64,000 nucleotides of DNA, taken from the NCBI GenBank assembly GCA_028285265.1, contig JANQPX010000076.1, positions 1 to 64,000 of the forward strand, read 5' to 3'. Below, one piece after another: positions 42,768 to 51,604 of the stretch (position 1 is its first letter; the number at the start of each line of letters is the position of its first letter). Position numbers and translations under genes: made by a program. The notes under the pieces are model-generated. The model worked only from the letters and a program-made list of their open reading frames with translations. It was not told the DNA's origin and ran no database searches. This DNA comes from Geminicoccaceae bacterium. GTDB lineage: Bacteria; Pseudomonadota; Alphaproteobacteria; Geminicoccales; Geminicoccaceae.

Positions 42768-43952
42768 ATGCGCGTTCTCCTGCGATCGATTCGCGATAGG
42801 GCTGCCGACAACGCCAATACCGTCAGGGCTGATGAGCCCCTCGCCTTTCACCGTCGTCTCCCAGGCTATTGGCCTACACCACTTATCGAAGCGCCTGATC
42901 TGGCGAAGAGCCTCGGCGTCGGGCAGGTTTTGGTCAAGAACGAAACATCACGGTTCGACCTGCCGTCCTTTAAGGTTCTTGGGGCATCTTGGGCAACCTA
43001 TGCCGCGCTTGTGGAGACGCTAGGCCCCTTGCCTGATGGCCCGATTGCCTTTGCGGATCTGAGACACTGGGTCTCCCCCGTTCGCCCGCTTACCCTCATC
43101 GCCGCGACGGACGGAAATCATGGTCGCGCGGTTGCCCGCGTGGCACGGTGGCTCGGTGTGGATGCCAGGATCTATTTGCCGAACTTCGTCGAGCCTGCCC
43201 GTCAGCAAGCCATCGAAAGCGAAGGTGCCGAGGTCGTGGTGGTCGATGGGTTATATGATGCCTCGGTTGATGCCGCCCTGGACGCATCGAACCATCCTGG
43301 AACTCTCCTGATCAGTGACACCGCACGTACATCGTTCGATCCCATACCGAAGCTTGTGACCCAAGGGTATGGGACAATCTTCGCCGAGGTCGACCAGCAA
43401 CTCGCCGCGAGTGGTGATCGCATGATCGACACCGTAGCGATCCAAGCGGGCGTCGGTGGTCTCTCTGCCGCCTGCACCAGCTGGGCGCGGTCGCCTCGAC
43501 ATCGTAGACCGACACAAGTCGCCGTGGTGGAGCCTGAGACTGCGGCCTGCGTGATGACCGCGCTTGCCGCAGGCGAGCCAGCGGCCATTGCAGCCGATGA
43601 AGTCTCGGCGATGAACGTCCTGCAATGCGGTACGATCTCGCTCACGGCTTTCGAAACGCTGCGAGAAGGCGTGAGCTGTTGCCTTGCCGTCGAGGATGAA
43701 TGGGCCTCGACTGCCGCTTCCGGTCTCAAGGAAGCTGGTGTCGCCACTGGTCTCAGCGGCGCCGCCGGCCTCGCGGGATTCCTGGGTGCGCTCTCCAGTC
43801 CGATGGCGGCTGCAGTGCGTAGCCACCTCGGACTCACACCGGACGCGCAAGTTCTAGTGGTCGCGACTGAAGCCCCAGTCGTCTCCAAACGCGATTTGAA
43901 GGCCAGGCCGGTCGTGCTGGCAGTCACCGAGCGAGAGGCCGAACTCGTCTAA
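42768..43952 (+). CDS. diaminopropionate ammonia-lyase-like PLP enzyme
   Basis: A 394-residue fold-type II PLP enzyme. FHRRLPGYWPTPLIEAPDLA opens it and the PLP lysine lies in SRFDLPSFKVLGASWA (K about 69), exactly as in diaminopropionate ammonia-lyase. ATDGNHGRAVARVARWLG is the conserved Asn-Gly loop, and QAGVGGLSAA the glycine-rich phosphate-binding site. Known members convert 2,3-diaminopropionate to pyruvate and ammonia. It lies 133 bp after the synthetase gene and before a terminator, so it is probably the last gene of the cluster. It may remove diaminopropionate, which could poison the synthetase, or degrade surplus monomer; both are guesses. Confidence 0.85.
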   Translation: MRVLLRSIRDRAADNANTVRADEPLAFHRRLPGYWPTPLIEAPDLAKSLGVGQVLVKNETSRFDLPSFKVLGASWATYAALVETLGPLPDGPIAFADLRHWVSPVRPLTLIAATDGNHGRAVARVARWLGVDARIYLPNFVEPARQQAIESEGAEVVVVDGLYDASVDAALDASNHPGTLLISDTARTSFDPIPKLVTQGYGTIFAEVDQQLAASGDRMIDTVAIQAGVGGLSAACTSWARSPRHRRPTQVAVVEPETAACVMTALAAGEPAAIAADEVSAMNVLQCGTISLTAFETLREGVSCCLAVEDEWASTAASGLKEAGVATGLSGAAGLAGFLGALSSPMAAAVRSHLGLTPDAQVLVVATEAPVVSKRDLKARPVVLAVTEREAELV

Positions 43953-43979
43953 GCACGCCTTGAACACAAGACAACGATG

Positions 43980-44009
43980 ACCGACGAAAGTCGGTATGGT
44001 CTTTTTGTT
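43980..44009 (+). terminator. intrinsic-type terminator after the Pls cluster
   Basis: Stem ACCGAC / GTCGGT closed by a GAAA tetraloop, followed by ATGGTCTTTTTGTT, about 28 bp after the ammonia-lyase-like stop. Confidence 0.6.
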
Positions 44010-44419
44010 GAGCATGGATGCGTCGCTCTAATTACGGATGGCTCGTCGATCCAGGGGCTAATCTAAAGCCGCTCGTCTCGCCATGAACAAACGGAACGGC
44101 GTCAGGAACTGGTTCATCGAGAGAGCACGACCGAACACGTCGAGGGCCAATGCATGCGGCCCACGATTTATCGGCATAGACTGACCCTTGCTTGATTCGG
44201 GTCGAGACCGGAGTCGGCGAACCATCGGAATAAGTGCGTGAGAACCGCTTCGTCGCTCGGTGGGTGATTGTCTGGCTTGGTCACGCCCATCCGAATGTGT
44301 GTCTGCCTGCATATTCAAGAGTGACCGAAACGTCGCGATGAAGAGGTATAGCTGCGCCGATATCGAAAACAGATAACTGCTTCGTGTTTCACCCATGTCT
44401 GCCTTGGCGGTCCTGTGGA

Positions 44420-44608
44420 TCAACATGTTGAATAACGGTACCGCCTTAGAGCACGAGAATGCGCCTGAGTGCTGGCTCCGACGGCCTTGCCATGTCGGCT
44501 TCGGAGGTGTTGTTCCCCTAAGCCTCGATGCTCCTTCATGCCAACGGCCACCACGGTGGCTGTCTGTTTATGCACGTCCATCACGAGAAAGAGGGCAATA
44601 TTCGACAT
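44420..44608 (-). pseudogene. IS110-family transposase N-terminal remnant
   Basis: A 62-codon frame starting MSNIALFLVMDVHKQTATVV, where the aspartate of the DVHK motif is the first acidic residue of the DEDD catalytic domain of IS110-type transposases. GGAGGGAG lies before the ATG. The frame decays after about residue 35 and stops; the rest of the transposase is absent. Confidence 0.55.
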
Positions 44609-44799
44609 GGTTCGACTCCCTCCGTGTTTGAGGATAGGCATTCATCGGCGCAACCCTCGTTCCGATCTAAACCACTTATTCGACGCATCAGGACCGACCG
44701 CTGCAGCTGGCTCATCGCGCCCGAGCCAACATCTGGTCTAAGCAGCGCAATGCCAGTCGGAATCTGGCTATGATCGATTTCGACCTGTCACGCTCGAAC

Positions 44800-46116
44800 T
44801 CAGACTTGTTGGTCCCACATCTGACCCTTCTGTCGAACCTCGTTGATGATGATCTCCTTCCGCGGCTCAAACCAATTGTCAAAACGTAGCTGTGCCTGCA
44901 AGCGTTTGGTGCCAGAACGAACCTCGTTGATCGGAATCGGCGGCGACAGCATGTTGTCGATCCCCCACATATCCTTCCCGGTCATGACGCCTGGGCCAAG
45001 GATTGTCGGAATGTCCGGCTCCTCACGCAGCGCTTTGATAACCAAATCGGGATCGAAAGAGCTAGCAAGCTGTACGCCGTAGGCCCAAACGCGCAGCAAG
45101 ATGACGTGATCCCAGTCGATGCCGGTAATCGGCCGTTTCAAGTCGTCCGGAGCGCCAGGACCAAATCGTCTCATCCATTCGTCCAGAAAGCTTGCCTGAA
45201 ATGACGGCTCCCCCCACCAGGGGTCGTCAAACAGCGGAAAACTATCAACGGCCCCTTCCAGATAACTTTCCGAGACGTTCTCCAAAATCGAATCGGTCTC
45301 AAGATAGTTGGCTGATATCTCGCCAGTGAAACCTTGCTTCGAAAGCTGCTCTATGATGGCGGTCACGAAATCCGGATAGGATAGATTCAGACTGACCACA
45401 TCCGGGTTTGTCTCGAGGATGTCAGCAACCGTGGGCGCAAAATCTATCGTGTCGATTGGATAGTGTTGGTCATAGACAACGTCCCAGCCGTCCGCCTTTG
45501 CTGATCCGACCTCCCAAGCCTGGCAGGCTCTTCCAATGGTGTCGTCTTGAGAACACACGGCCCAGCGAGAAAGGCCAGGATTGGTCATCTTATGATAAAA
45601 CGGCCGCATCATGTCGATGCGGGGCGTCACGTCACCCCCGGCGATCAAATAGGGACGGTTCGGATGAATGTCAGTCGCGATCAGACTGCCATAGATGACT
45701 TTCTTCTCTGTCAGGTAAGGGTGCGTTGCTCTAGCCGGCATGCCTCCAATAGCGGATATGAACCGCACATCTTTTTGCTCGACCATGGCTTTCGCACCAT
45801 TGAGCGCTTTGTCGCCTAGGCCTTGGTCGTCATAGGCATACATGCCAATCTTATGGCGCCTGCCACCAACCAGCAGCCCGCCCTGGCTGTTGATCTCGTC
45901 AATAAAGATCTTATTGCCGGTAAGACCTGGTCGTCCCCAGCCGGCATCCGGTCCCGACAATGCCGCCAGAAAGCCAACATTGACAACCTCACCCTCCGGT
46001 TCGTTACCGGTCGGCGGCAAGATTCCAGTGGCCAATGCCTGTCTCATGGAGGGAATCATAGCTGCCGCCGCAACTGGCAACGCGCTCGTTATCTTAAACA
46101 GTGTTCGACGATCCAC
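44800..46116 (-). CDS. ABC transporter substrate-binding protein, branched-chain amino acid type
   Basis: A 438-residue periplasmic binding protein with a Tat-like or Sec signal (DRRTLFKITSALPVAAAAMI). The mature part is a type I binding fold of the LivJ/urea-binding group: VVNVGFLAALSGPDAGWGRPG, INSQGGLLVGGRRHKIGMYAYDDQG and the later AVCSQDDTIGRACQAW. The ligand could be an amino acid, amide or aromatic acid. No permease or ATPase genes are next to it, so it must work with a transporter elsewhere, or serve as a sensor. It precedes the TAXI-type gene's 3' end by 89 bp on the same strand, so transcription may read through. Confidence 0.88.
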   Translation of the reverse strand: MDRRTLFKITSALPVAAAAMIPSMRQALATGILPPTGNEPEGEVVNVGFLAALSGPDAGWGRPGLTGNKIFIDEINSQGGLLVGGRRHKIGMYAYDDQGLGDKALNGAKAMVEQKDVRFISAIGGMPARATHPYLTEKKVIYGSLIATDIHPNRPYLIAGGDVTPRIDMMRPFYHKMTNPGLSRWAVCSQDDTIGRACQAWEVGSAKADGWDVVYDQHYPIDTIDFAPTVADILETNPDVVSLNLSYPDFVTAIIEQLSKQGFTGEISANYLETDSILENVSESYLEGAVDSFPLFDDPWWGEPSFQASFLDEWMRRFGPGAPDDLKRPITGIDWDHVILLRVWAYGVQLASSFDPDLVIKALREEPDIPTILGPGVMTGKDMWGIDNMLSPPIPINEVRSGTKRLQAQLRFDNWFEPRKEIIINEVRQKGQMWDQQV

Positions 46117-46205
46117 GTCGTCTTCCTCCTGGTTTTTTGGTTACGGCTTGAGACGTCATCGCCATCACGTCATCGTTGAACCCGATCCCGCAAAGCCGAG
46201 CGCAC

Positions 46206-47351
46206 CTACTGCTCCCAGCCCAAGAACTCTTCAAGAATGACCTCTCCATCACCTCGCGGCTGCGTTGCCTCGCCCGAATCTTCAGCATTCTCGAGAACAT
46301 TGGCGGCACTGGACGGTCGTTCTTCGCTGCTCGCTGCGATCTCCAAAGATCTCGCCGCGATCCATCTGTCAGCGGGTGCAAATCTATCCCAACCCGGCAC
46401 GTCAGCGTAAATGTTGACGTCACGCCACTTGCCATGCCGAGAACTCTCGCGCATTTCCTCGAAGCTGGAGAAAAAGGTGTCGATGAAATTCACGACATTC
46501 CCGTAGCGTGTCGTTCCTGGGCGAAGGTTGTAAACGGCAAGTAGAACAGGAACGGCAACTGTCGGAACTTCCTGCTGTTCAGAGATCATCTGAGGGTAGT
46601 CGGCGGCCGTGAAACTTGATGGTAAATAGTCGAGCATCAGTGCATCGAATGGGATTGGCACCAAGTGAAGTCGACTATCGCGCGTCACGTCGGAGAAGAT
46701 CGGAGCAGGCTTGCCTGACAGATAAGCCATCGCATCGATGTCGCCGCGCTTTAGCTTGTCGAGCGCATCGAACTCATCAAATCTGGTGATTTCAACATCA
46801 ACGCCATGCGCTTCGAAAACAGCGCCAGCCGTAATATCGACGCTCGACGACTCAGGGCCGAAATTCACCCTTTTGCCCACCAGATCGTCCAACGTCGAGA
46901 TCGACTGATCCGCGACGATATGCAACTCATCATTATGCAGTTTAGCGATGTATCGTATCTGACTCTGTGCATTGGGATAACGTGATGGATCAGTAGCGTA
47001 TTGAAGAACATCCGATTGAACGATGCTGAAATCGACACCGCGCAAGAAGAGAACGTCGAGAATATTCTGCAGTCCGCTGTGCCCCACAATCGGCAGGACT
47101 CGAAGAGATTGACCGTCATCCAGCACCGCTGCCATATCAGCCGCCATGCGTGCGGAGGAACTACCGATGCTATCCGTGACAATCGTTACGGTGCCGTTGT
47201 TCACGCGCTCTTTGGTTGTCAGATTCTGGGAACCGTTTGCGCCAGCGTCTTGCGTCTCCAGACTTTCGGCTGCAGCAGTCTTTGTTATGACGTGAGGCAA
47301 CCCAAGACAAACGGCCCAAATACAAAACAAGACTAGCTTCAAGCTGTTCAT
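46206..47351 (-). CDS. TAXI-family TRAP transporter solute-binding protein
   Basis: A 381-residue protein with a signal peptide (ends about KTAAAES). The binding fold has typical TAXI features: GTVTIVTDSIGSSSARMAAD, LPIVGHSGLQNILDVLFLRG, DFSIVQSDVLQYA, LVGKRVNFGPESSSVDITAG and GDIDAMAYLSGKPAP. TAXI proteins usually serve fused DctQM permeases; none is present here. The C-terminus carries an extra low-complexity acidic tail. It lies 116 bp downstream of the Sel1/TPR-like gene on the same strand, so these two probably form a unit. Confidence 0.88.
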   Translation of the reverse strand: MNSLKLVLFCIWAVCLGLPHVITKTAAAESLETQDAGANGSQNLTTKERVNNGTVTIVTDSIGSSSARMAADMAAVLDDGQSLRVLPIVGHSGLQNILDVLFLRGVDFSIVQSDVLQYATDPSRYPNAQSQIRYIAKLHNDELHIVADQSISTLDDLVGKRVNFGPESSSVDITAGAVFEAHGVDVEITRFDEFDALDKLKRGDIDAMAYLSGKPAPIFSDVTRDSRLHLVPIPFDALMLDYLPSSFTAADYPQMISEQQEVPTVAVPVLLAVYNLRPGTTRYGNVVNFIDTFFSSFEEMRESSRHGKWRDVNIYADVPGWDRFAPADRWIAARSLEIAASSEERPSSAANVLENAEDSGEATQPRGDGEVILEEFLGWEQ

Positions 47352-47467
47352 CAGGATGTTTCTCTCCGGAAGTTGATGAGCGATATGCGGTCGCCTCGCT
47401 CAGACGAGATCGATGTGCTGCCTATTCAAGCGATGACGGGCGCATGTCCTGCGACACAACGGAAACG

Positions 47468-48541
47468 TTACATCACTCTTTGAGTAATCCCGGTGTTCCC
47501 CTTAAAGCTGGCGGGCTCTTCCAGCTCTCGGACAAACTGCTCCGACAACTCACCCGATGACAGTTGCTTCTCCAACAACTGTAAGCGCTTAATCGCTTCC
47601 ACGTTGCCGTGATTGGCGGCGAGGCCATACCACTTGCGGGCCAATTCCGGATTGGGCGGTATGGAGGCAAGACGTTGCGCCGCAAGGATCGGGTCGTAGA
47701 GTTTGCCAAGCTCTAGAGATATGCTGGAGATATCGACACCAGAGCTATACGACGTGATGTGCTTTTCGACGTGCTCGAAAATCAGCTGAGCGCCGGACAA
47801 ATCGCCCCCATCCATCATTTGTCGACCACGTGTCACCAGCGCGTTCAATTGTTGCGTCGACAGCTTCGGCACGGAGGTCTGACCATGATCCGGGACTGTG
47901 TCGCTTGGACTTGAGTCCTGCTCTACTGTTTCGTTTGGGATCGTCGTCTGATCGAGATCGGGGGTCGCAATTGCGGTCAGAATGCTCGGTTCGATATTGG
48001 CGTCCGAAGACCCCTTCAACGTTAAATCGACACGTTCAGTCACCTCAGGCTCAACTTTTCCGGAAGCCGTGTACAGCGTCATCTCAAGTTCGAATGTTCC
48101 AGCAATTCCTTCAGGTGCTGTGAGCATCACCCCACGGATTGATCGAGCTTCCAATTGCCATTGCCCATCATTGAGCGGCCGGCCGGCGGAAAAAACGACT
48201 CCGTCTGGCAATCCTCTCACTAGGATTGTCAGCTTTCGGGCAAGCTCGGGGGGGGATATCTCGATACTTGTCGGAATGCGATGACCGGCTCTACCGATAA
48301 TGTCCTCAACAGTTAGAGCCTTCAGCGCGGCAGGCTCAGAAGTCACCTCGACAAAAGGAATGATCTCAACCAACTCATCGAGTTCTCGTTCTCCAACCTC
48401 GTCGGCAAGAGCGGACGAAGTAAAATCACGGACATTCGACGCTTTCGTGAGGCTTCCATTGTAAGCCCAGTCAAATAGACCCATCGAAAAAACGGCGGTC
48501 AAAATGATACTCTTCGGCAAGAAGGTCATTTTCATCATCAC
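47468..48541 (-). CDS. secreted protein with C-terminal Sel1/TPR-like helices
   Basis: A 357-residue protein with an export signal (residues about 8-28). The middle (about 65-200) is beta-rich (TSIEISPPELARKLTILVRG, GVVFSAGRPLNDGQWQLEA, GTFELEMTLYT) and resembles an Ig-like or cadherin-like region. A Ser/Thr/Pro linker follows. The end (about 250-335) has TPR/Sel1-like helices: RGRQMMDGGDLSGAQLIFEH and ELARKWYGLAANHGNVEAIK. Such proteins act as scaffolds in the envelope. It is the gene before the TAXI binding protein, so it may be part of that uptake or sensing unit. Family name not known to me. Confidence 0.75.
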   Translation of the reverse strand: MMMKMTFLPKSIILTAVFSMGLFDWAYNGSLTKASNVRDFTSSALADEVGERELDELVEIIPFVEVTSEPAALKALTVEDIIGRAGHRIPTSIEISPPELARKLTILVRGLPDGVVFSAGRPLNDGQWQLEARSIRGVMLTAPEGIAGTFELEMTLYTASGKVEPEVTERVDLTLKGSSDANIEPSILTAIATPDLDQTTIPNETVEQDSSPSDTVPDHGQTSVPKLSTQQLNALVTRGRQMMDGGDLSGAQLIFEHVEKHITSYSSGVDISSISLELGKLYDPILAAQRLASIPPNPELARKWYGLAANHGNVEAIKRLQLLEKQLSSGELSEQFVRELEEPASFKGNTGITQRVM

Positions 48542-49337
48542 TGGACACCGATTATTTTCACGAGTTCGATGCTGAAGTCATTCTAGACTGATCGATCCGA
48601 TGGATTGCTAGAGTGCCCCAACACCAAGACCATCTTTCGTTGTCTAACTGCTAGAGCAAACTGAAGTTGAATTCGGCGTTTCTGAAATCGCAATTTCGAA
48701 TCTGCCAAATTCTTCGAGGTTTCATGGCTCGCACCAAAAATTCCTCTATATTATCGTATGTTTAGCAGCAAGAGAAAATCCAGAATTTATAATGAATTTG
48801 ATCAACAAGAGTTTTTGGGCAACAGATATTTCAAAAGTGCGGACAGCTTTGATTATTTATGCGATACCTTTTCGTATATTATTCTCCTTAAGCGTTATGA
48901 GTTCTTCCCGTTATTAGAGGATGTCCTTAAAGCTGAGCGTCGAAGCCCTGCTTATGTTCGGTTAGCAATCCCCACTAACACCGCTAGCGACGACAACGCA
49001 TTTCTCACATTCAGGTCGACTCCAGGAGTAGCGCGGTGGCTTGGGCCTTGTCAGGCATCAACCCGTTTCCTCTCGACGCTCATCAATCTAGGACGTGCAG
49101 ATATCTCCCCTGGCACGGCCTTAGCCAAAACGCGGCAGGGTCGACATCCGCATCGTCACTATCGACACCGCGTTGTCGGTCTACCTGAAGGGTGACCTGG
49201 CTTGCATAATGACGTTGGTACAGAGCAAGATGAGGGGCCTCGCTGAGGTTGCGAAGGTCTATGGTATTCTCGCGCAAGAAGTATTGTTGGTTGTGGGGAA
49301 ACAAAACGACGTCTGTCTATTTTTTGCTGTCAAAGAT
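48542..49337. other. intergenic stretch with a doubtful AT-rich ORF
   Basis: 48560-48760 is AT-rich. A plus-strand frame at 48758-49195 (145 codons) starts in AT-rich sequence and continues into GC-rich sequence with no family resemblance; the change of composition in the middle suggests it is not a single gene. Nothing else recognised. Confidence 0.4.
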
Positions 49338-50510
49338 CTACAGAGTAGAATGCGCCGCTCGCTCGAACAATTTATCGATTACGCCTTCCGCATGATCCCA
49401 ATTCCAGCTGCCGTTGGCGACCATCAGCACGCCCACGTCATCTTCCGGAACAACATACATGATGGAGGTGGTTCCAGGATCGAAGCCGGAGTGGCCGAAC
49501 AGTCCTTCTCTTGAACCGACATTGTCGTAGTACCAGAGCAAACCCTGACCATCGGCGACGTCAGGATAGGGTACGTTGCGCATCGCCGCGACGGCATCGC
49601 GCGAGAGGATGCGTTTACCGTCCAGTTCGCCGAACTGCATGACCATGATCATGAAGCGCGCAAGTTGTGTGGGTGAGGTTCGCAAAAGGCCGTCCGGATA
49701 GGTTGGAAATCCGAAATGGCCTTCCGGACTGAAGCCCGACACATGATCCCCCGAATAAGGCATGGCGACCTTGTCAAGATTCAATTCCGAAAGGCGCCAT
49801 GCGGTCTCGGTCATGCCCATCGGATCAAAGATACGCTCCCGGCTGTATTGATCGAACGGCTGATCGGCGACCACCTCGACAAGGTGGCCGAGGACACCAA
49901 CCCCGATGTTCGAATAGGCATAGATTTCGCCTGGACATTCTCTCGTGAAGTTGTTCTCTACGTCGTAGTAGGCACCGCCCAGCGTAAGATAATCCTTCAA
50001 GAAGACGCCAAGGACGATTGGTGAATCACCTTCCACATACAGGTCCCGATATACGCCTTGGTACTCATCTTCCTTTATCGATGAGGTGTGCGTCAAAAGC
50101 TGCGCGACGGTGATCGGTTCATCGGGACAAGTCGGGTTGCGGACTGGAAAGGGGAAATAGTCGTTGACGTCATCATCCAGTTCAATGACGCCATTGTCGA
50201 CCAGTTGCATGACCGCAGTAGCGGTCACCGTTTTCGAAACCGACGCCCAAGCGAAGATCGTATCAGGATTGACCGGACGGTTCTCCTCGATATTCGCTAT
50301 GCCGCCTGAGGCCGTGCAGAGGATCTTGCCATTCTTTACAACAACTGCCGAGAGGCCAGATACGCCAAGAGGTTTGAGCTGGTCCTCGACATCGAGTCCG
50401 CAGGTGAGATCGTCGCGCGAGACCGCGAGTGCAGTGCCAACAATCACGACCATTAGGAAAAGAGCCATGGACGCGGCAGTCAGGTCAAAACGTGCTTTGA
50501 AAATCGACAT
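49338..50510 (-). CDS. beta-lactamase-fold serine hydrolase, copy 1
   Basis: A 390-residue exported protein (signal or anchor at residues 13-31). It has the class C beta-lactamase/penicillin-binding motifs: FAWASVSKTVTATAVMQLV gives S90-x-x-K93, EIYAYSNIG gives Y199-S-N201, and the third-box equivalent is GHSGFDPGT near residue 350. VAQLLTHTSSI is the usual family motif before it. Members act as D-amino-acid peptidases or esterases, rarely as true beta-lactamases. The protein is closely similar throughout to the product of 51605-52807, so the two are tandem duplicates separated by 1.1 kb. Confidence 0.9.
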   Translation of the reverse strand: MSIFKARFDLTAASMALFLMVVIVGTALAVSRDDLTCGLDVEDQLKPLGVSGLSAVVVKNGKILCTASGGIANIEENRPVNPDTIFAWASVSKTVTATAVMQLVDNGVIELDDDVNDYFPFPVRNPTCPDEPITVAQLLTHTSSIKEDEYQGVYRDLYVEGDSPIVLGVFLKDYLTLGGAYYDVENNFTRECPGEIYAYSNIGVGVLGHLVEVVADQPFDQYSRERIFDPMGMTETAWRLSELNLDKVAMPYSGDHVSGFSPEGHFGFPTYPDGLLRTSPTQLARFMIMVMQFGELDGKRILSRDAVAAMRNVPYPDVADGQGLLWYYDNVGSREGLFGHSGFDPGTTSIMYVVPEDDVGVLMVANGSWNWDHAEGVIDKLFERAAHSTL

Positions 50511-51166
50511 GGAGAAATCCTATTCTATAGCTGCTTCTTGCAGGCGCGTTATGGCGATATCTGCAAGACCCCCATGGACATTGTCGTAACGATCGACGAG
50601 CCCCCTTTGGCCGCCTTCGCCACCTCGACCTTTCTCGCCGCAACCTTGCTACTCGCTTTTTCAGAGGCGGCGCCTATTGCGCTATCACTGACTATCATCA
50701 CCATCTTCAACACCGCCGGTTCTTCCGTCAATTGCCGTTGGGACGCACCGCTGAACGCTTCAGCGGCCTCGAACGTGCGCAGATCTTGTTTCGACGCTAC
50801 AGGGTCTGGTCGCTGCTCACTTAAAGGGGCCTGATCATCGGCGATCCTCCGACCGTCGCCGCAGCAGTCATACGCACGCCGATGGTCGTCTTCCCGTCAC
50901 GGGTCGCGCTCACCAAGACTCCGCGCTACCCCATTATCAATTGGCTCCTGTCCTGACCAACGCACCAACTGCGAGCCGATCACAATAGCTTTACATCATG
51001 CCTTCAATGCGGCCCTGGGGCCGGTCACAGAGGCCTCGACTATCATGCCGAGGAACGTCGGAGGCCAAGCTTACTGACAATATGGCGCGTGCATAACCAA
51101 TCAGATCCTCGTCCAGTGTTGACTGGAGAGCCCTGCGAGCGTCACGCTGTGCCTGTCGAACGTTAC
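50511..51166. other. stretch between serine hydrolase copies, probably gene debris
   Basis: A minus-strand frame stays open from about 50905 to 50549 and encodes an Ala/Lys-rich end (EKASSKVAARKVEVAKAAKG) with an ATG only at 50731. Another frame further right reads GVLVSATRDGKTTIGVRMTA before a stop. Neither is a convincing gene; together they look like broken remains. Confidence 0.35.
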
Positions 51167-51508
51167 TTAGACTGCTTCGGCGCCGCGATTACGCCAGGAC
51201 CAGCCGTGGTTGCCATCAAATGCGGCTTCGAGCATGCCGTCATGGCCTTTGACACCGCGGTCTTTCTGGTAGCTGATCTCGTTGCCTCCTCCATCTCCAT
51301 GGAGGTCATAACTGACCAATCCGTCCTCGACACTCCAGGAAAACTCTACCAGAGCACCTGCAGTTACGACCAGATTGATCTCAACGCCTTGACCGGGTTC
51401 GACGGTAAAGGAGAGTTCTTCGAAGGATGCATGACTGAAGTGCGCAAATGCAGGACTGACAGAGATTGCTGCAAAAATCTGGCTGACCATGATGGAACGG
51501 TTCGTCAT
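51167..51508 (-). CDS. small secreted protein, possibly C-terminally truncated
   Basis: A 113-residue protein with a likely signal peptide (ends SPAFAHF). The mature part matches in form a family of short exported or membrane proteins whose domain ends in FDGxHGWYWxN followed by more beta strands: here GQGVEINLVVTAGALVEFSW, SYDLHGDGGG, and AAFDGNHGWSWRN. The frame stops six residues after this motif, where the family normally continues, and a weak trace of continuation exists beyond the stop, so a truncation or frameshift is likely. The ribosome site is poor. Confidence 0.5.
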   Translation of the reverse strand: MTNRSIMVSQIFAAISVSPAFAHFSHASFEELSFTVEPGQGVEINLVVTAGALVEFSWSVEDGLVSYDLHGDGGGNEISYQKDRGVKGHDGMLEAAFDGNHGWSWRNRGAEAV

Positions 51509-51604
51509 GATGGCGAAGGCTTAGGACTTCGTCAGGGATCGTAAACTCCGGCAAATCAGCACGCTTTTAGAGCAGGCCGATCCCTTTAAGGGCCGGGAAT
51601 ACCG

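Larger units (their letters stand above)
43953..44799. other. intergenic stretch with terminator and IS110-type remnant
   Basis: Holds the terminator at 43980-44009 and a transposase fragment at 44420-44608. A 122-codon minus-strand frame at 44058-44426 has no coding features. Confidence 0.5.

Noticed and set aside
44058-44426. 122-codon minus-strand frame
   Set aside because: Arg/Ser-rich, no domain, no ribosome site and no conserved context.
48758-49195. 145-codon plus-strand frame
   Set aside because: Base composition changes in mid-frame and the C-terminal half is His/Arg-rich; looks like a chance frame across two sequence types.
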